64,000 bases of DNA from Paenibacillus fonticola DSM 21315 (GTDB taxonomy: Bacteria; Bacillota; Bacilli; Paenibacillales; Paenibacillaceae). Position numbers and translations under genes: made by a program. The notes under the pieces were generated by a model that was given only the letters and a program-made list of their open reading frames with translations, had not been told where the DNA came from and searched no databases. The stretch is from the NCBI RefSeq assembly GCF_000381905.1, contig NZ_KB907263.1, forward strand, positions 1-64,000. The letters run 5' to 3'. Below, one piece after another: positions 27,691 to 36,418 of this stretch (the first letter of the stretch is position 1; every line of letters starts with the position of its first letter).

Positions 27691-29063
27691 ATGGAGAGAG
27701 TGTGTTGTCGCAGCGTATTCCTTGTATAACAAAAGATTGTTCAGCAACTATATTGCCAGCTACGGCGGCAAAAACTGGAGGCTACTGTATGCCGTGTCAA
27801 CAGGAGCGGCAGCGTCAAGAACGACAGCGCTATATTGAGAAGCATAGCAGGGATGTGGATTTATTTGAGGGAGTATCCGATCCGGTAGAAATCCTCAAAA
27901 TAATGTATTCGCCACGCCCTTATGATCCTTTGATTCGCTATATTCCGTATCCACAGAGCAAGGAACAGATTTATGTATCGTTAACGGCGGAGGAAGAAGA
28001 CAGATTATTGCTTTATGCCATGGAGCGGCTGGCGTTAGGAGATAAGGATACGTGCGTGAAGATCCTGTTATCGTTAGTATGTTTTCGGGATAAGGTGATC
28101 ACCGGGCACATTCCGGACTTGGTTACACATGGACTATTTGGTCTAGGGATTCTGTTGAAGGATGCTTCCCAGCAAATACGGAACGAGCTGCTTCATCGTG
28201 TAGAGCACGATAAGAGCAATCGCAATCATCTACTGTTGGCCCTAGCCTGGATCGGAGATGAACAGGTTACCCTACGGTTTCGTGAATGGCGGCATACCCC
28301 GCCTGCTTGGATAGAGGAACTGTATGTCCCCCCGGAATCCTATACTCAAGAAGCGGGGTGGGAGCTTACGGCGGCTGGCGAGCGCAGGGATTTGTTTTAT
28401 CGGATCAGCTATGCCATTCAGAAGCAGCCAAAGGGAGACAAACCGACTGGAGGCAGAGTTTCGTTTGAGGCGGGTGAGCTGGATAAGGCAGTATTGCGGC
28501 AGCAGGGAGTAAAAAAACAGCCGGTGCGAATATTGGGCACTAGTCCAAATCGCTGTCCATGGTGCGGAAGGAGGCTGACTACTTTGCTGGAGTTTAACTT
28601 AAACCATCCGTCACTGCAGTTTCTATCTTTGCCAGGAGAAAGCTTTAAGGTAGATACCTGCATAAGCTGCGGCTGCTATGACGTTATATATATGGATGTG
28701 GATAGAGATGGGGAGCCGAGTTGGAGCCAGCATAACAAAATACCTGGCTGCTTGCCAGAACCGGATGGGGATGATGAGGCTGGCGAAAACTTGCCGGATC
28801 ATTCTTGTTTTGGGCTAGCTGCCGAACCCAGAAGCTGCTACCATTCCGCTCATTGGAGGCTGGATGCCACAAATTCGCAGGTGGGCGGCCTTCCGTGCTG
28901 GATACAGGACGCCTATTATCCGCAGTGTCCTGGCTGTTTGCAGCATATGACTTTTATTGCGCAGCTAGATTGGGAGGATGTAGAAGAGTATGGAGAAGGA
29001 ATGTATTACATGTTTGTCTGCCCGGATTGCCGGATAACGGCTACTACATATCAGCAAACCTAG
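27687..29063 (+). CDS. Zinc-ribbon-rich protein, unrecognised
   Basis: A 458-residue soluble protein. It has an N-terminal Cys cluster (CITKDCSAT, then GGYCMPCQQERQ), a helical middle (about 70-230), a CPWCGRR ... CISCGC pair near 290-330 and a C-terminal CPGCLQ ... CPDC pair. The last 60 residues (GGLPCWIQDAYYPQCPGCLQ) resemble the end of DUF1963-type proteins. Together three zinc sites are likely; the function is unknown. Start ATG 27687 overlaps the preceding stop; GTG 27702 with a GGAGAG site is an alternative. Confidence 0.75.
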   Translation: MNGESVLSQRIPCITKDCSATILPATAAKTGGYCMPCQQERQRQERQRYIEKHSRDVDLFEGVSDPVEILKIMYSPRPYDPLIRYIPYPQSKEQIYVSLTAEEEDRLLLYAMERLALGDKDTCVKILLSLVCFRDKVITGHIPDLVTHGLFGLGILLKDASQQIRNELLHRVEHDKSNRNHLLLALAWIGDEQVTLRFREWRHTPPAWIEELYVPPESYTQEAGWELTAAGERRDLFYRISYAIQKQPKGDKPTGGRVSFEAGELDKAVLRQQGVKKQPVRILGTSPNRCPWCGRRLTTLLEFNLNHPSLQFLSLPGESFKVDTCISCGCYDVIYMDVDRDGEPSWSQHNKIPGCLPEPDGDDEAGENLPDHSCFGLAAEPRSCYHSAHWRLDATNSQVGGLPCWIQDAYYPQCPGCLQHMTFIAQLDWEDVEEYGEGMYYMFVCPDCRITATTYQQT

Positions 29064-29216
29064 CAAAGGAGGGGGCATGTCATGTTTATTATCGTTCCAT
29101 TAATTTAATAGCAGGTGTTACGATGGTTATCAGGGCTAAAAGGGCCCAATTGTTTAGCTTTAGATTAGCTTAGATTCAGGCCGTTTTTCCAAGTGTGAAG
29201 AAGGGAGAGGTGCACG

Positions 29217-30140
29217 ATGAGCGCCATATTCAATGGGATTCCCGGTCTTGAGGCGTGGACATCGCTGAGAGAGATTCAAGCCGGCTGGTCGAGCGATAAA
29301 AAATACTGTATCCAAGATCAGCATGGGCGGGAAATGCTGCTTAGATTGGCGGATATCTCGCAGTATGAGCGGAAGAAACGGGAATTCGAAGCTGTAAAGC
29401 AGCTAAAACAACATGCTGAACTTCCGATGTCCCGACCTGTCGATTTTGGGATTTGCAATGAAGGACACTCCGTTTATTCCTTGTTCACTTGGGTTGAGGG
29501 GGAGGATGCGAGAGGAGTTATTTCTAAGCTCCCCCCCTCAGAACAATATCGGCTTGGCTTAAAGGCAGGAGAGATTTTAAGAGTGATGCATGAAATTCCG
29601 GCGCCAAGCCAAACCCCGTCGTGGGCCGAGCGATATAATGCTAAAATCGATAAATATATCGCGAATTACAGGGCCAGCGGGTTTCATTTAAAGGGAGAGG
29701 ATAAGGTTCTAAGCTATATCGAAGGCCATCGATGTTTGTTGGATCAGCGGCCGCTGACATTCCAGCATGGCGACTACCATATCGGCAATATGATAGTGAC
29801 AAGAGCTGGTGAACTTGGAATCATCGATTTTAACAGGATGGATTATGGCGACCCTTGGGAGGAATTCAATCGGATTACTTGGTGTGCGAACGAGAGCGCG
29901 GAATTTGCCTCGGGCCGGATACATGGGTATTTTCAAGGTGAGGTACCTGAAACGTTTTTTAAATTGATGGCGCTATATATTGCGTGTAATCAAATTGCGT
30001 CGATTCCCTGGGCGATTCCTTTTGGTGAAGCGGAAGTTAACTATATGCTGGAGCGAGCGGAGCAAGTGCTGGAATATTATAATGGCTTCGAATCCTGGGT
30101 TCCAAGCTGGTATTTGCCAAGCCGCGATCTTCTGTTATGA
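29217..30140 (+). CDS. Aminoglycoside phosphotransferase (APH) family kinase
   Basis: A 307-residue kinase-like protein. The catalytic loop is QHGDYHIGNMI with Asp and Asn, and the metal-binding IIDFNRMDYGDPWEE provides the DxD-like Asp residues. An N-terminal nucleotide-binding lobe covers about 15-95. Members phosphorylate antibiotics or small metabolites such as fructosamines and choline; resistance cannot be claimed from the sequence. GAAGGGAGAGG precedes ATG 29217. The gene stands alone. Confidence 0.82.
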   Translation: MSAIFNGIPGLEAWTSLREIQAGWSSDKKYCIQDQHGREMLLRLADISQYERKKREFEAVKQLKQHAELPMSRPVDFGICNEGHSVYSLFTWVEGEDARGVISKLPPSEQYRLGLKAGEILRVMHEIPAPSQTPSWAERYNAKIDKYIANYRASGFHLKGEDKVLSYIEGHRCLLDQRPLTFQHGDYHIGNMIVTRAGELGIIDFNRMDYGDPWEEFNRITWCANESAEFASGRIHGYFQGEVPETFFKLMALYIACNQIASIPWAIPFGEAEVNYMLERAEQVLEYYNGFESWVPSWYLPSRDLLL

Positions 30141-30347
30141 CGAGCTTAGATGAACATTTGGCAGGAGGTTGGGCCATGGGCCCTGGCGTTCATTCCGATA
30201 TCCATCAGCGAACAATTGCTGCTAACTAGAGTTGGCATTGAAAAAGTGCCCGTTTATTAGTAAAGTTAACAGAAGCGTATTTTGCTGGTGATTCAATAAA
30301 TAGAGATAAAATGTGTACGACTGATGATAGGAGGAAAAGTTGTAGCC

Positions 30348-30821
30348 ATGATTAAAGTATTGTTTGTATGTTTGGGTAATATTTGCAGATCTCCAATGGC
30401 AGAAGCGGTATTGCGCAGCCAGGTAAAGGAAGCCGGGTTAGCGAATCAGATCGTAGTTGACTCTGCGGGAACAGGTGATTGGCATATCGGAAAACCGCCA
30501 CATGAAGGAACCTTAAAAATATTAAAGCAATACGGCATAGATGACGCGGGAATGTTCGCCAGACAGGTCAGCAAAAATGATTTCCATGACTTCCAATATA
30601 TCATTGCCATGGATGACATGAACGTTAAGGATATGGCGCAGTGGTTCCCGGAAGACAGCAAGGTTGAAGTGAAGAAGATGCTTGATTTCGTACCGAAGCA
30701 TTCCGGAGGAAATGTCCCGGATCCTTACTATACGGGCAATTTCCAAGAAGTATATGAGATGGTGGACGAGGGCTGCCAGCGTCTGCTGCAAGTCATTCGG
30801 GAAGAGCAGGGATTGAATTAA
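30348..30821 (+). CDS. Low-molecular-weight protein-tyrosine-phosphatase
   Basis: A 157-residue phosphatase with the P-loop CLGNICRS (nucleophile Cys8, Arg14) at the N-terminus and the general acid Asp in VPDPYYTG near the C-terminus. It resembles YfkJ of B. subtilis. ATG 30348 gives the family-typical opening MIKVLFVCLGN; the in-frame ATG 30324 lies before the AGGAGG site at 30329-30334. No kinase gene is nearby. Confidence 0.9.
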   Translation: MIKVLFVCLGNICRSPMAEAVLRSQVKEAGLANQIVVDSAGTGDWHIGKPPHEGTLKILKQYGIDDAGMFARQVSKNDFHDFQYIIAMDDMNVKDMAQWFPEDSKVEVKKMLDFVPKHSGGNVPDPYYTGNFQEVYEMVDEGCQRLLQVIREEQGLN

Positions 30822-30875
30822 TGCCGTTCAAACCTTGTTTGGATAAGTAGAAGGGGCTATCCCTAGAGTGAATTT

Positions 30876-31366
30876 AAGTTAAGTTAAGTGAAGTTAAGTG
30901 AAGTGAAGTGCATCCTGTAAAATAGACAGTACAAATAATAAAAATCAGTCAAGCGGCCTTTGTCCTGAATTCCATCGGACAGGGGCCGTTTAGCTTTGCT
31001 TGCAATGATTCGTAAATGTAAAGCGAATGTGTAATGGTAAAACGAATTCGTAATTGTAAGGGCGAATGTGTAATGTAAAACGAATGCGTAATTGGAACAG
31101 CGAATGTTAAACTAAATGGAATTGATGTATCTAATTATGCTCCAAACGAATGTTTCAGGAGATTAGATGGATTTGATGTACCTATAATCAATAATCCAGC
31201 CATGATCTCCCAATTCCCTTTTTCTAACGGCAAGAAATCCATTTAAATGTACTTTCCCTTCTGGACCGTAGAAACTAACTACTATAAATCCATTTATATT
31301 AAGTTTAACTACTGAAACCACAAGTTTATGCTTCCAAAGTTGTTTGCTGAGCCATCAGACTCGATC
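30876..31366. repeat. Repeat-rich intergenic region
   Basis: About 545 bases without a gene. It contains seven tandem pentamers AAGTT/AAGTG (30876-30910) and a hairpin with GGCC arms (30953-30993). Two and a third copies of a 38-39-base unit start GCGAATGTGTAATG (31023, 31062, 31100). Four copies of an ATGGATTT-like motif follow, two direct (31114, 31165) and two inverted (about 31248 and 31284). Such short repeats are common between Paenibacillus genes. No coding frame is convincing. Confidence 0.7.
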
Positions 31367-31657
31367 TTATGTAGTGTATTTATACAATTCATCGGAAAGG
31401 TTTAAGGCATCCTTGAAGCCTTGCAAGTAGATGCTTTTAGCTTGAATGGCTTGCAAAGAAGCCTGGGTATCCTCATAAAGAAATAGTGCTTGCCGAAGCT
31501 GTTCAGGCATCTCTTCACGTAACTGTTGTAAGTACTGCTCATATTCCCTAGTCAATTCACTGTATTGGGCGTCAGTATTGGCCAATTCCTTGTACAGCAA
31601 TTTCAATCGATGCCGGATAAGCGGCTCAATTAAAACCTCTAACGAATGAGACATCAT
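31367..31657 (-). CDS. Small helical protein, unrecognised
   Basis: A 96-residue, charged, probably coiled-coil protein (ELANTDAQYSELTREYEQYL, then EEMPEQLRQALFLYEDTQAS). The closing pattern YLQGFKDALNLSDELY recalls DUF6809-like small proteins, but the match is weak. AGGTCCT upstream gives a GGAGGT-like ribosome site before ATG 31657 or the next ATG 31654. Confidence 0.6.
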   Translation of the reverse strand: MMSHSLEVLIEPLIRHRLKLLYKELANTDAQYSELTREYEQYLQQLREEMPEQLRQALFLYEDTQASLQAIQAKSIYLQGFKDALNLSDELYKYTT

Positions 31658-31832
31658 AGGACCTCCAAATGATCATGATACTAAGTACAAGTACAGTAAG
31701 TTTTGCAGGGAGTAGTGAGAGGTGTGGTAGTAAGCGGAGCTGAGTCAACGTGACAAGACGATGTTTTTATTGTATCATCCATTTAATAACATGTATGCAG
31801 TCAAAGTGACATCACTTTACGGGAGTAGAATA

Positions 31833-32015
31833 ATGTCAACAAATAAGAAAGTTTTTACTTTTCGTCTCCAAGAAGAAAATTTTAAGAAGATTAAATATAT
31901 TGCTGATAAAAATAAACGTTCTACTGCCATGCAAATAGAATATCTTCTTGAAAAGTATATTGAGGAGTACGAGGAAACCAATGGCTCTATTCCAATTGAG
32001 CATAAACGCGAGTAG
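31833..32015 (+). CDS. Arc/RHH-like small DNA-binding protein
   Basis: A 60-residue protein, MSTNKKVFTFRLQEENFKKI onward, then DKNKRSTAMQIEYLLEKYIE. The beta strand VFTFRL followed by two helices is the ribbon-helix-helix fold of Arc-type repressors often seen in mobile elements. ATG 31833 is preceded by a weak GGGAG. The longer open frame to 31761 has no ribosome site. No toxin gene adjoins it. Confidence 0.65.
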   Translation: MSTNKKVFTFRLQEENFKKIKYIADKNKRSTAMQIEYLLEKYIEEYEETNGSIPIEHKRE

Positions 32016-32038
32016 TGCTCGTGAGGAAATTAGAAAAA

Positions 32039-32083
32039 ATGACCCCGAATCGAACACCATCCAGAAGGGTCATCTTTTCTAAT
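32039..32083 (+). terminator. Terminator after the Arc-like gene
   Basis: ATGACCC and GGGTCAT arms with a long loop, followed by CTTTTCT. Confidence 0.5.
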
Positions 32084-32120
32084 GTGGAAGCTTAAGCTCT
32101 GTTAAACCAAACTGATAGTC

Positions 32121-32777
32121 CTAATTCCGGTTCCACTCAAAGCCGGCTTCCTTCAAGAATGCCCGGGCCAGTACCATATGCCCTGCATAAGTCGGATGAA
32201 CGCGATCCCAGGCCAGCGTTGCCGGGTACAGTTCCTCAAGCACCGCGTTAAACGCCGCTTGCGTATCGACGAATACCGCGCCGGTATCCGCAGCGACCTT
32301 TTTCACAATCGCCCCGTATTCATCCATCGTCTTACGCATTTTGTCCTCCGGATTGGGCTCCAAATAAAACGGCGTCATCAACACAAGCCCCTTCAAATGC
32401 GGCTTTGTCTTGTCTACGAGGTTGCGCAGAGTCTCTTCATATTCCTCGGCATAGACATGCCATTCGGTAATCAGAGGCGTATCATATTGCCGCCAGACAT
32501 CGTTAATGCCGATCATAATGGATAACCAGTCCGGCTTTTGGGCGAGTACGTCCTCTTGCCATCTTTCCTGCAGGTCGCGCACGGTGTTGCCGCTGTTCCC
32601 TTTATTTACGACACGTATGCCGAGCTCCGGGTAAACTGCCTGCAGCAGGGCGTCGATAAGGGCGACATATCCTTTGCCTAATGCACCGAATAATCCTTCT
32701 CCGTCTGGTCGTTGACGTTCGCAATCTGTAATCGAATCTCCAATGAACAGCAGCTTTTGTCCTTTTTCCAATCGCAT
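32121..32777 (-). CDS. SGNH/GDSL hydrolase
   Basis: A 218-residue esterase with the four SGNH blocks: GDSITD (nucleophile Ser), GNSGNT (Gly), IGINDVWR (Asn) and DRVHPTYAGH (Asp and His). The group includes carbohydrate acetylesterases such as rhamnogalacturonan or xylan deacetylases; no secretion signal is present, so it probably acts inside the cell. GAGGAG upstream supports ATG 32777. Confidence 0.88.
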   Translation of the reverse strand: MRLEKGQKLLFIGDSITDCERQRPDGEGLFGALGKGYVALIDALLQAVYPELGIRVVNKGNSGNTVRDLQERWQEDVLAQKPDWLSIMIGINDVWRQYDTPLITEWHVYAEEYEETLRNLVDKTKPHLKGLVLMTPFYLEPNPEDKMRKTMDEYGAIVKKVAADTGAVFVDTQAAFNAVLEELYPATLAWDRVHPTYAGHMVLARAFLKEAGFEWNRN

Positions 32778-32931
32778 TGTCTTCTATCTCTCCTCGATTC
32801 ATCGTTTGATAATCTGATAATCTGTTCTAGTCCCTTTTTTCTACCTGCAGACGCTATATTCCTGCTTCTGGACATTATGTTATGCTTATAGAGCATAATA
32901 GGATATAGCTATCAAGAGACGGAGGCAAATC

Positions 32932-33609
32932 ATGAACTCGCAAAATAACATAGTAGCCAAACTGAACCTTAATAAATATGTTTCGAAGCTGATCTTGCAT
33001 CAGCCGGAAGATATAACATACTTTGACGAACTGCAATACGATACCGAAATGACGAAGGAGAAATATGATCTTATTTTTGTGTTCATTTATAATATGGATC
33101 AGTTTAAGGCGTATTTGGATCTCGTCAATCGTAAGCAAGCCATTCATGAGAACGGGTATTTATTTTTTGCCTATCCAAAGAAAAACAACCGTAAATACGA
33201 GGAGTACATTGACCGGGACAGCTTCTTTCAACAAAATCAGGTGGACGAGGAAGGATACATATCCGGCAGTACTTTGAAATTTTCGCGGATGGTTAGCATG
33301 GATGACGTCTTCACCGTTGTCGGCCTGAAGTCGCAGGCTTCAAAGAAGGGCAAGCAGGTAAGTGCAAAGAGCAGCCAGCGGGTTGATGATTACGTGGAGT
33401 ATATTCCCAGCATTCGGGATTATTTGAGCAGCGATAAGGAATTGCTGGAGCATTACAACAATTTAACGATTGGATATCAGAAAGACTGGGCACGTTACGT
33501 ATATAGTGCAAAAAGAAGCGAAACGCAGGAGAAGCGTTTGCTCCAGATGAAGGATATTTTGGCTCAGGGATATAAGTCGATGGATTTGTATAGAAGAAGA
33601 GAGCAGTAG
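32932..33609 (+). CDS. DUF3052-like/YdeI (OmpD-associated) family protein
   Basis: A 225-residue protein. The N-terminal half (KYDLIFVFIYNMDQFKAYLD, then GYLFFAYPKK) resembles DUF3052, and the C-terminal half (IPSIRDYLSSDKELLEHYNN, then YVYSAKRSETQEKRLLQMKD) matches the YdeI/OmpD-associated C-terminal domain. Function is unknown; YdeI relatives are linked to peptide-bacteriocin tolerance. A GACGGAGG site precedes ATG 32932. The next gene's promoter starts 26 bases after the stop. Confidence 0.75.
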   Translation: MNSQNNIVAKLNLNKYVSKLILHQPEDITYFDELQYDTEMTKEKYDLIFVFIYNMDQFKAYLDLVNRKQAIHENGYLFFAYPKKNNRKYEEYIDRDSFFQQNQVDEEGYISGSTLKFSRMVSMDDVFTVVGLKSQASKKGKQVSAKSSQRVDDYVEYIPSIRDYLSSDKELLEHYNNLTIGYQKDWARYVYSAKRSETQEKRLLQMKDILAQGYKSMDLYRRREQ

Positions 33610-33634
33610 GAAATTTGGCTTTTTAAAAATAGGG

Positions 33635-33663
33635 TTGACAATCAGCGATAAAAGAGATATCTT
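33635..33663 (+). promoter_or_regulatory. SigA promoter of the MhqR-like gene
   Basis: TTGACA, 17 bp spacer, TATCTT. The -10 box forms the left arm of the operator below. Confidence 0.8.
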
Positions 33664-33675
33664 TGATTCAAGATA
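33658..33675 (+). promoter_or_regulatory. MhqR-type operator 1
   Basis: TATCTT-TGATTC-AAGATA, an inverted repeat overlapping the -10 box. It resembles the inverted repeat reported for MhqR of B. subtilis. The same arms recur before the DoxX gene, which supports autoregulation by the adjacent MarR protein. Confidence 0.7.
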
Positions 33676-33706
33676 TTTGAACACGAGATAAATGGGGGTG
33701 ACTGAA

Positions 33707-34147
33707 ATGCCGGATCAAGAACATGCTGCTTCGCTGAAATTGTTGGTGGTTCTCTCTAAAGCATACAAGACGATCATGGATCACGCGATCAAGGACATGA
33801 GGCAGCGCGGCTTATCCCCTTCGGAGTTTACCATTTTGGAGGTGCTGTTTAACAAAGGGCGGATTCCTTTGCAGCAGATCGGGGATAAAATTCTAATCAC
33901 CAGCGGAAGCGTGACCTACAATATCGACAAGCTCGTTAAGAAAGGACTCATTCGGCGCGTGCCTTGCGAACAGGACCGGAGAGTGATTTACGCCGAAATT
34001 ACGACGGAAGGAACCGAGCTCTTTGAGAATATTTTCCCGGATCATTCCGAGTTCGTTCATTCGAGATTGAGCGGTTTGAACTACGAAGAGAAGCTTCAGG
34101 CGATCGAACTGTTGAAACGTCTGGGCAAAGGGGCTGAAGGCTTTTAG
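33707..34147 (+). CDS. mhqR: MarR-family repressor (MhqR-like)
   Basis: A 146-residue winged-helix repressor: dimerisation helices at both ends, recognition region GDKILITSGSVTYNIDKLVK and wing PCEQDRRVIYAEIT. No Cys suited to direct thiol sensing stands out apart from that in VPCEQ. In B. subtilis, MhqR represses mhqNOP, mhqED and azoR2 and responds to quinones and catechols. ATG 33707 follows GGGGGTG by seven bases; ATG 33692 is an unlikely start. It heads the detoxification cluster, and its promoter carries the operator. Confidence 0.85.
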   Translation: MPDQEHAASLKLLVVLSKAYKTIMDHAIKDMRQRGLSPSEFTILEVLFNKGRIPLQQIGDKILITSGSVTYNIDKLVKKGLIRRVPCEQDRRVIYAEITTEGTELFENIFPDHSEFVHSRLSGLNYEEKLQAIELLKRLGKGAEGF

Positions 34148-34314
34148 CTCAGCTGGTGCGATACACTTGCCAAGGTCAAATTGTTCACTAAACAGATCGG
34201 GTGCCGGGCGCAGAATTTCCATCGTATCTTGAAATACTTGAAATTCGCCGATCTGGAGGTGATTCAAAAGTTTTGTTCTAGCTATCTAGTTGAATAATCT
34301 TCTTTTTTTCGCAA

Positions 34315-34332
34315 ATATCTTGAAGTAAAGAT
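34315..34332 (+). promoter_or_regulatory. MhqR-type operator 2
   Basis: TATCTT-GAAGTA-AAGATA, with identical six-base arms to operator 1, upstream of the doxX-led operon. The exact coordinates may be off by a base or two. Confidence 0.7.
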
Positions 34333-34373
34333 AATGAAATTCAAAATAAATTAAATTTGGAGGATGAAAAATC

Positions 34374-34769
34374 ATGTTGGATTTAGGATTATTGTTGATT
34401 CGTTTAATTGTAGGGATATTGTTTATTGGCCATGGGGCACAGAAATTGTTCGGGATGTTCGGCGGCTACGGGCCAAAAGGCACCGGTGGATGGATGGAGT
34501 CGATCGGCATCAAGCCGGGAGTATTGATGGCGGTGTTGGCAGGGCTCATGGAATTTGTCGGCGGACTGCTCTTCACGTTTGGATTTCTTATGCCGCTGGC
34601 AGCCGCCCTCATTGCGCTGGCTATGCTGGGAGCGATCGTTAAGGTGCACTTCAAGAACGGCTTGTGGGTGACGGCAAACGGCTATGAATATCCGCTCGTA
34701 CTGCTCGTCGTAGCGATCGCCATGGCATTGACAGGCGCAGGTGATTTTTCGCTGGATGCTTTGCTGTAA
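34374..34769 (+). CDS. mhqP: DoxX family membrane protein (MhqP-like)
   Basis: A 131-residue protein with four membrane helices (about 5-25, 45-68, 72-92, 105-128). The opening LLLIRLIVGILFIGHGAQKL is the DoxX signature. B. subtilis MhqP is a DoxX protein in the mhqNOP operon. GGAGG lies about 11 bases before ATG 34374. It is the first gene of a five-gene transcription unit that ends at the terminator at 37687. Confidence 0.87.
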   Translation: MLDLGLLLIRLIVGILFIGHGAQKLFGMFGGYGPKGTGGWMESIGIKPGVLMAVLAGLMEFVGGLLFTFGFLMPLAAALIALAMLGAIVKVHFKNGLWVTANGYEYPLVLLVVAIAMALTGAGDFSLDALL

Positions 34770-34811
34770 TAAATAGAACATAATACGTGAAATGGAATGG
34801 AGGATTATGTC

Positions 34812-35438
34812 ATGAGCGAACTTACGAATGTGTTAAAAGAAAGAAGGTCTGCAACGAAGTTTCATCCGGAGGCGAGGATTTCCGAGCAAGAGCTGGAGGA
34901 AATATTCAGTCTCGTGAAATATGCGCCGTCTGCCTTTAATTTGCAGCATGCTCACTACGTTGTTGTGCATGATCCGGAGAAGAAGAACAAAATGTACGAG
35001 GCCGCGAACAAGCAATACAAGCTCAAAACCGCCTCGGCAGCCATTCTCGTTCTGGGCGATTTGAATGCTTATGAGAATGTGAGGCAGCTTAATGAGGGAA
35101 TGCTGCATTTGGGCATCATAAACAAACAGGAGCTTGATATGACGGTGGAATCGGTAACTCAGTTCTATGAGGAGCGCGGCGATTCCTTCAAGCGGGATGA
35201 GGCCATTCGTAATGCGAGCTTGTCGGCGATGCTCTTCATGCTGATTGCCAAGGATAAAGGCTGGGACACTTGCCCGATGATTGGTTTTGATCCCGAGCAA
35301 ATGCGGAAGGAACTGAATATTCCGGATCAATACGTTCCGGTGATGCTGATTACGCTGGGCAAAGAGGATGTATCCGGACAGCGGCTGCGCGGTTATCGCA
35401 AGCCGGTCGGCGAGTTCGTTACGTATAACGGCTTCTGA
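34812..35438 (+). CDS. mhqN: Nitroreductase family protein (MhqN-like)
   Basis: A 208-residue flavin-binding nitroreductase fold. The FMN-contacting RRSATKF near the N-terminus and KYAPSAFNLQHAHYVVV are characteristic. It probably reduces quinones or nitro compounds with NAD(P)H. ATG 34812 gives MSELTNVLKERRS; GGAGG lies at 34799-34803. The gap to doxX is 42 bases. Confidence 0.87.
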   Translation: MSELTNVLKERRSATKFHPEARISEQELEEIFSLVKYAPSAFNLQHAHYVVVHDPEKKNKMYEAANKQYKLKTASAAILVLGDLNAYENVRQLNEGMLHLGIINKQELDMTVESVTQFYEERGDSFKRDEAIRNASLSAMLFMLIAKDKGWDTCPMIGFDPEQMRKELNIPDQYVPVMLITLGKEDVSGQRLRGYRKPVGEFVTYNGF

Positions 35439-35467
35439 TTTGTGAATATAACAAGAGGTGTATAACT

Positions 35468-36418
35468 ATGAAACTGCAAACAACAGGAATTCATCATATT
35501 ACAGCATTCGCACGGAGTCCGCAGGAGAACGTCGATTTTTACGCCGGCATTCTCGGACTAAGGCTGGTGAAAAGAACGATCAACTTTGATGCTCCCGAAG
35601 TGTATCATCTATACTTCGGCGATGAACACGGCAGTCCGGGAACGATCATTACCTTTTTTCCTTGGTCGGGTTCCCGGCGCGGAAAGGTCGGAGGGGGCCA
35701 AGTAGGAATCACGACGTATGTCGTGCCTCCAGGAGCGCTCGGTTTCTGGGAGGAGCGGCTGAAAGGCTTTGGTATTTCATTGACGAAAACTTCGCGCTTC
35801 GGTGAAGATTACCTGCATTTCCGGGATAACGAAGGATTGTGGATTGAACTCGTAGAACGCGAGGCTGGTGTTAACAGCACTTGGTCGTTCGGCGGCATTC
35901 CTGCAGATAAAGCGATCAAAGGCTTTGGCGGTGCTGTTTTGTTCAGCGTGAATGCCAAGCAAACGATGCAGGTTCTGGAGGAGGTCCTCGGATTAAGCAA
36001 AGTGGCGGAGGACGATTTCTACGCCCGGTTCCAAGCTTCGGGAGAGATCGGCAACATTATCGATGTGCCGCTGAAGGATATGGAATGGGGCAGCGGCGGT
36101 GCCGGTACCGTCCACCATATCGCCTGGCGGTCAAAGGATTTCGACGAACATGAAGAGTGGCAGCAAAAGGTCGGGCAAAGCGGTTTTAACCCGACGAAAA
36201 TTATCGACCGTCAGTACTTCAATGCCATATACTTCCGGGAAGAAGGCGGCATACTATTTGAGATAGCAACCGACCCTCCAGGCTTTGCCCGTGATGAGGA
36301 GCCGGAGGCGCTGGGTGAGAAGCTGATGCTTCCATCCTGGTTCGAACCGGTGCGTGCGCAAATCGAGGCTAATCTTGAGCCGATTGAGGTTAGGGTATTA
36401 GAGGAGGGGCAAAAATGA
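35468..36418 (+). CDS. mhqO: Ring-cleaving dioxygenase, VOC family (MhqO/MhqE-like)
   Basis: A 316-residue protein with two tandem VOC units. Metal ligands are the His of GIHHITAFA, the His of TVHHIAWRS and the Glu of ILFEIATDPPG. It is the cluster copy of the gene at 23702 (same length and motifs). In relatives it acts on hydroquinone-type electrophiles. The stop overlaps the next start (ATGA), which indicates translational coupling with the hydrolase. Confidence 0.88.
   Translation: MKLQTTGIHHITAFARSPQENVDFYAGILGLRLVKRTINFDAPEVYHLYFGDEHGSPGTIITFFPWSGSRRGKVGGGQVGITTYVVPPGALGFWEERLKGFGISLTKTSRFGEDYLHFRDNEGLWIELVEREAGVNSTWSFGGIPADKAIKGFGGAVLFSVNAKQTMQVLEEVLGLSKVAEDDFYARFQASGEIGNIIDVPLKDMEWGSGGAGTVHHIAWRSKDFDEHEEWQQKVGQSGFNPTKIIDRQYFNAIYFREEGGILFEIATDPPGFARDEEPEALGEKLMLPSWFEPVRAQIEANLEPIEVRVLEEGQK

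Noticed and set aside
29082..29108. Eight-codon frame MFIIVPLI after a strong ribosome site
   Set aside because: Too short to claim; possibly a lost gene start.
30175..30228. 17-codon frame after AGGAGG (MGPGVHSDIHQR...)
   Set aside because: Too short and without similarity; may be a relic start but not supportable.
31023..31112. 38-39-base repeats considered as CRISPR
   Set aside because: Only two and a third copies, adjacent without spacers, degenerate.
33893..34267. 124-codon minus-strand frame opposite mhqR's end
   Set aside because: Mostly antisense to mhqR, no ribosome site or recognisable domain.
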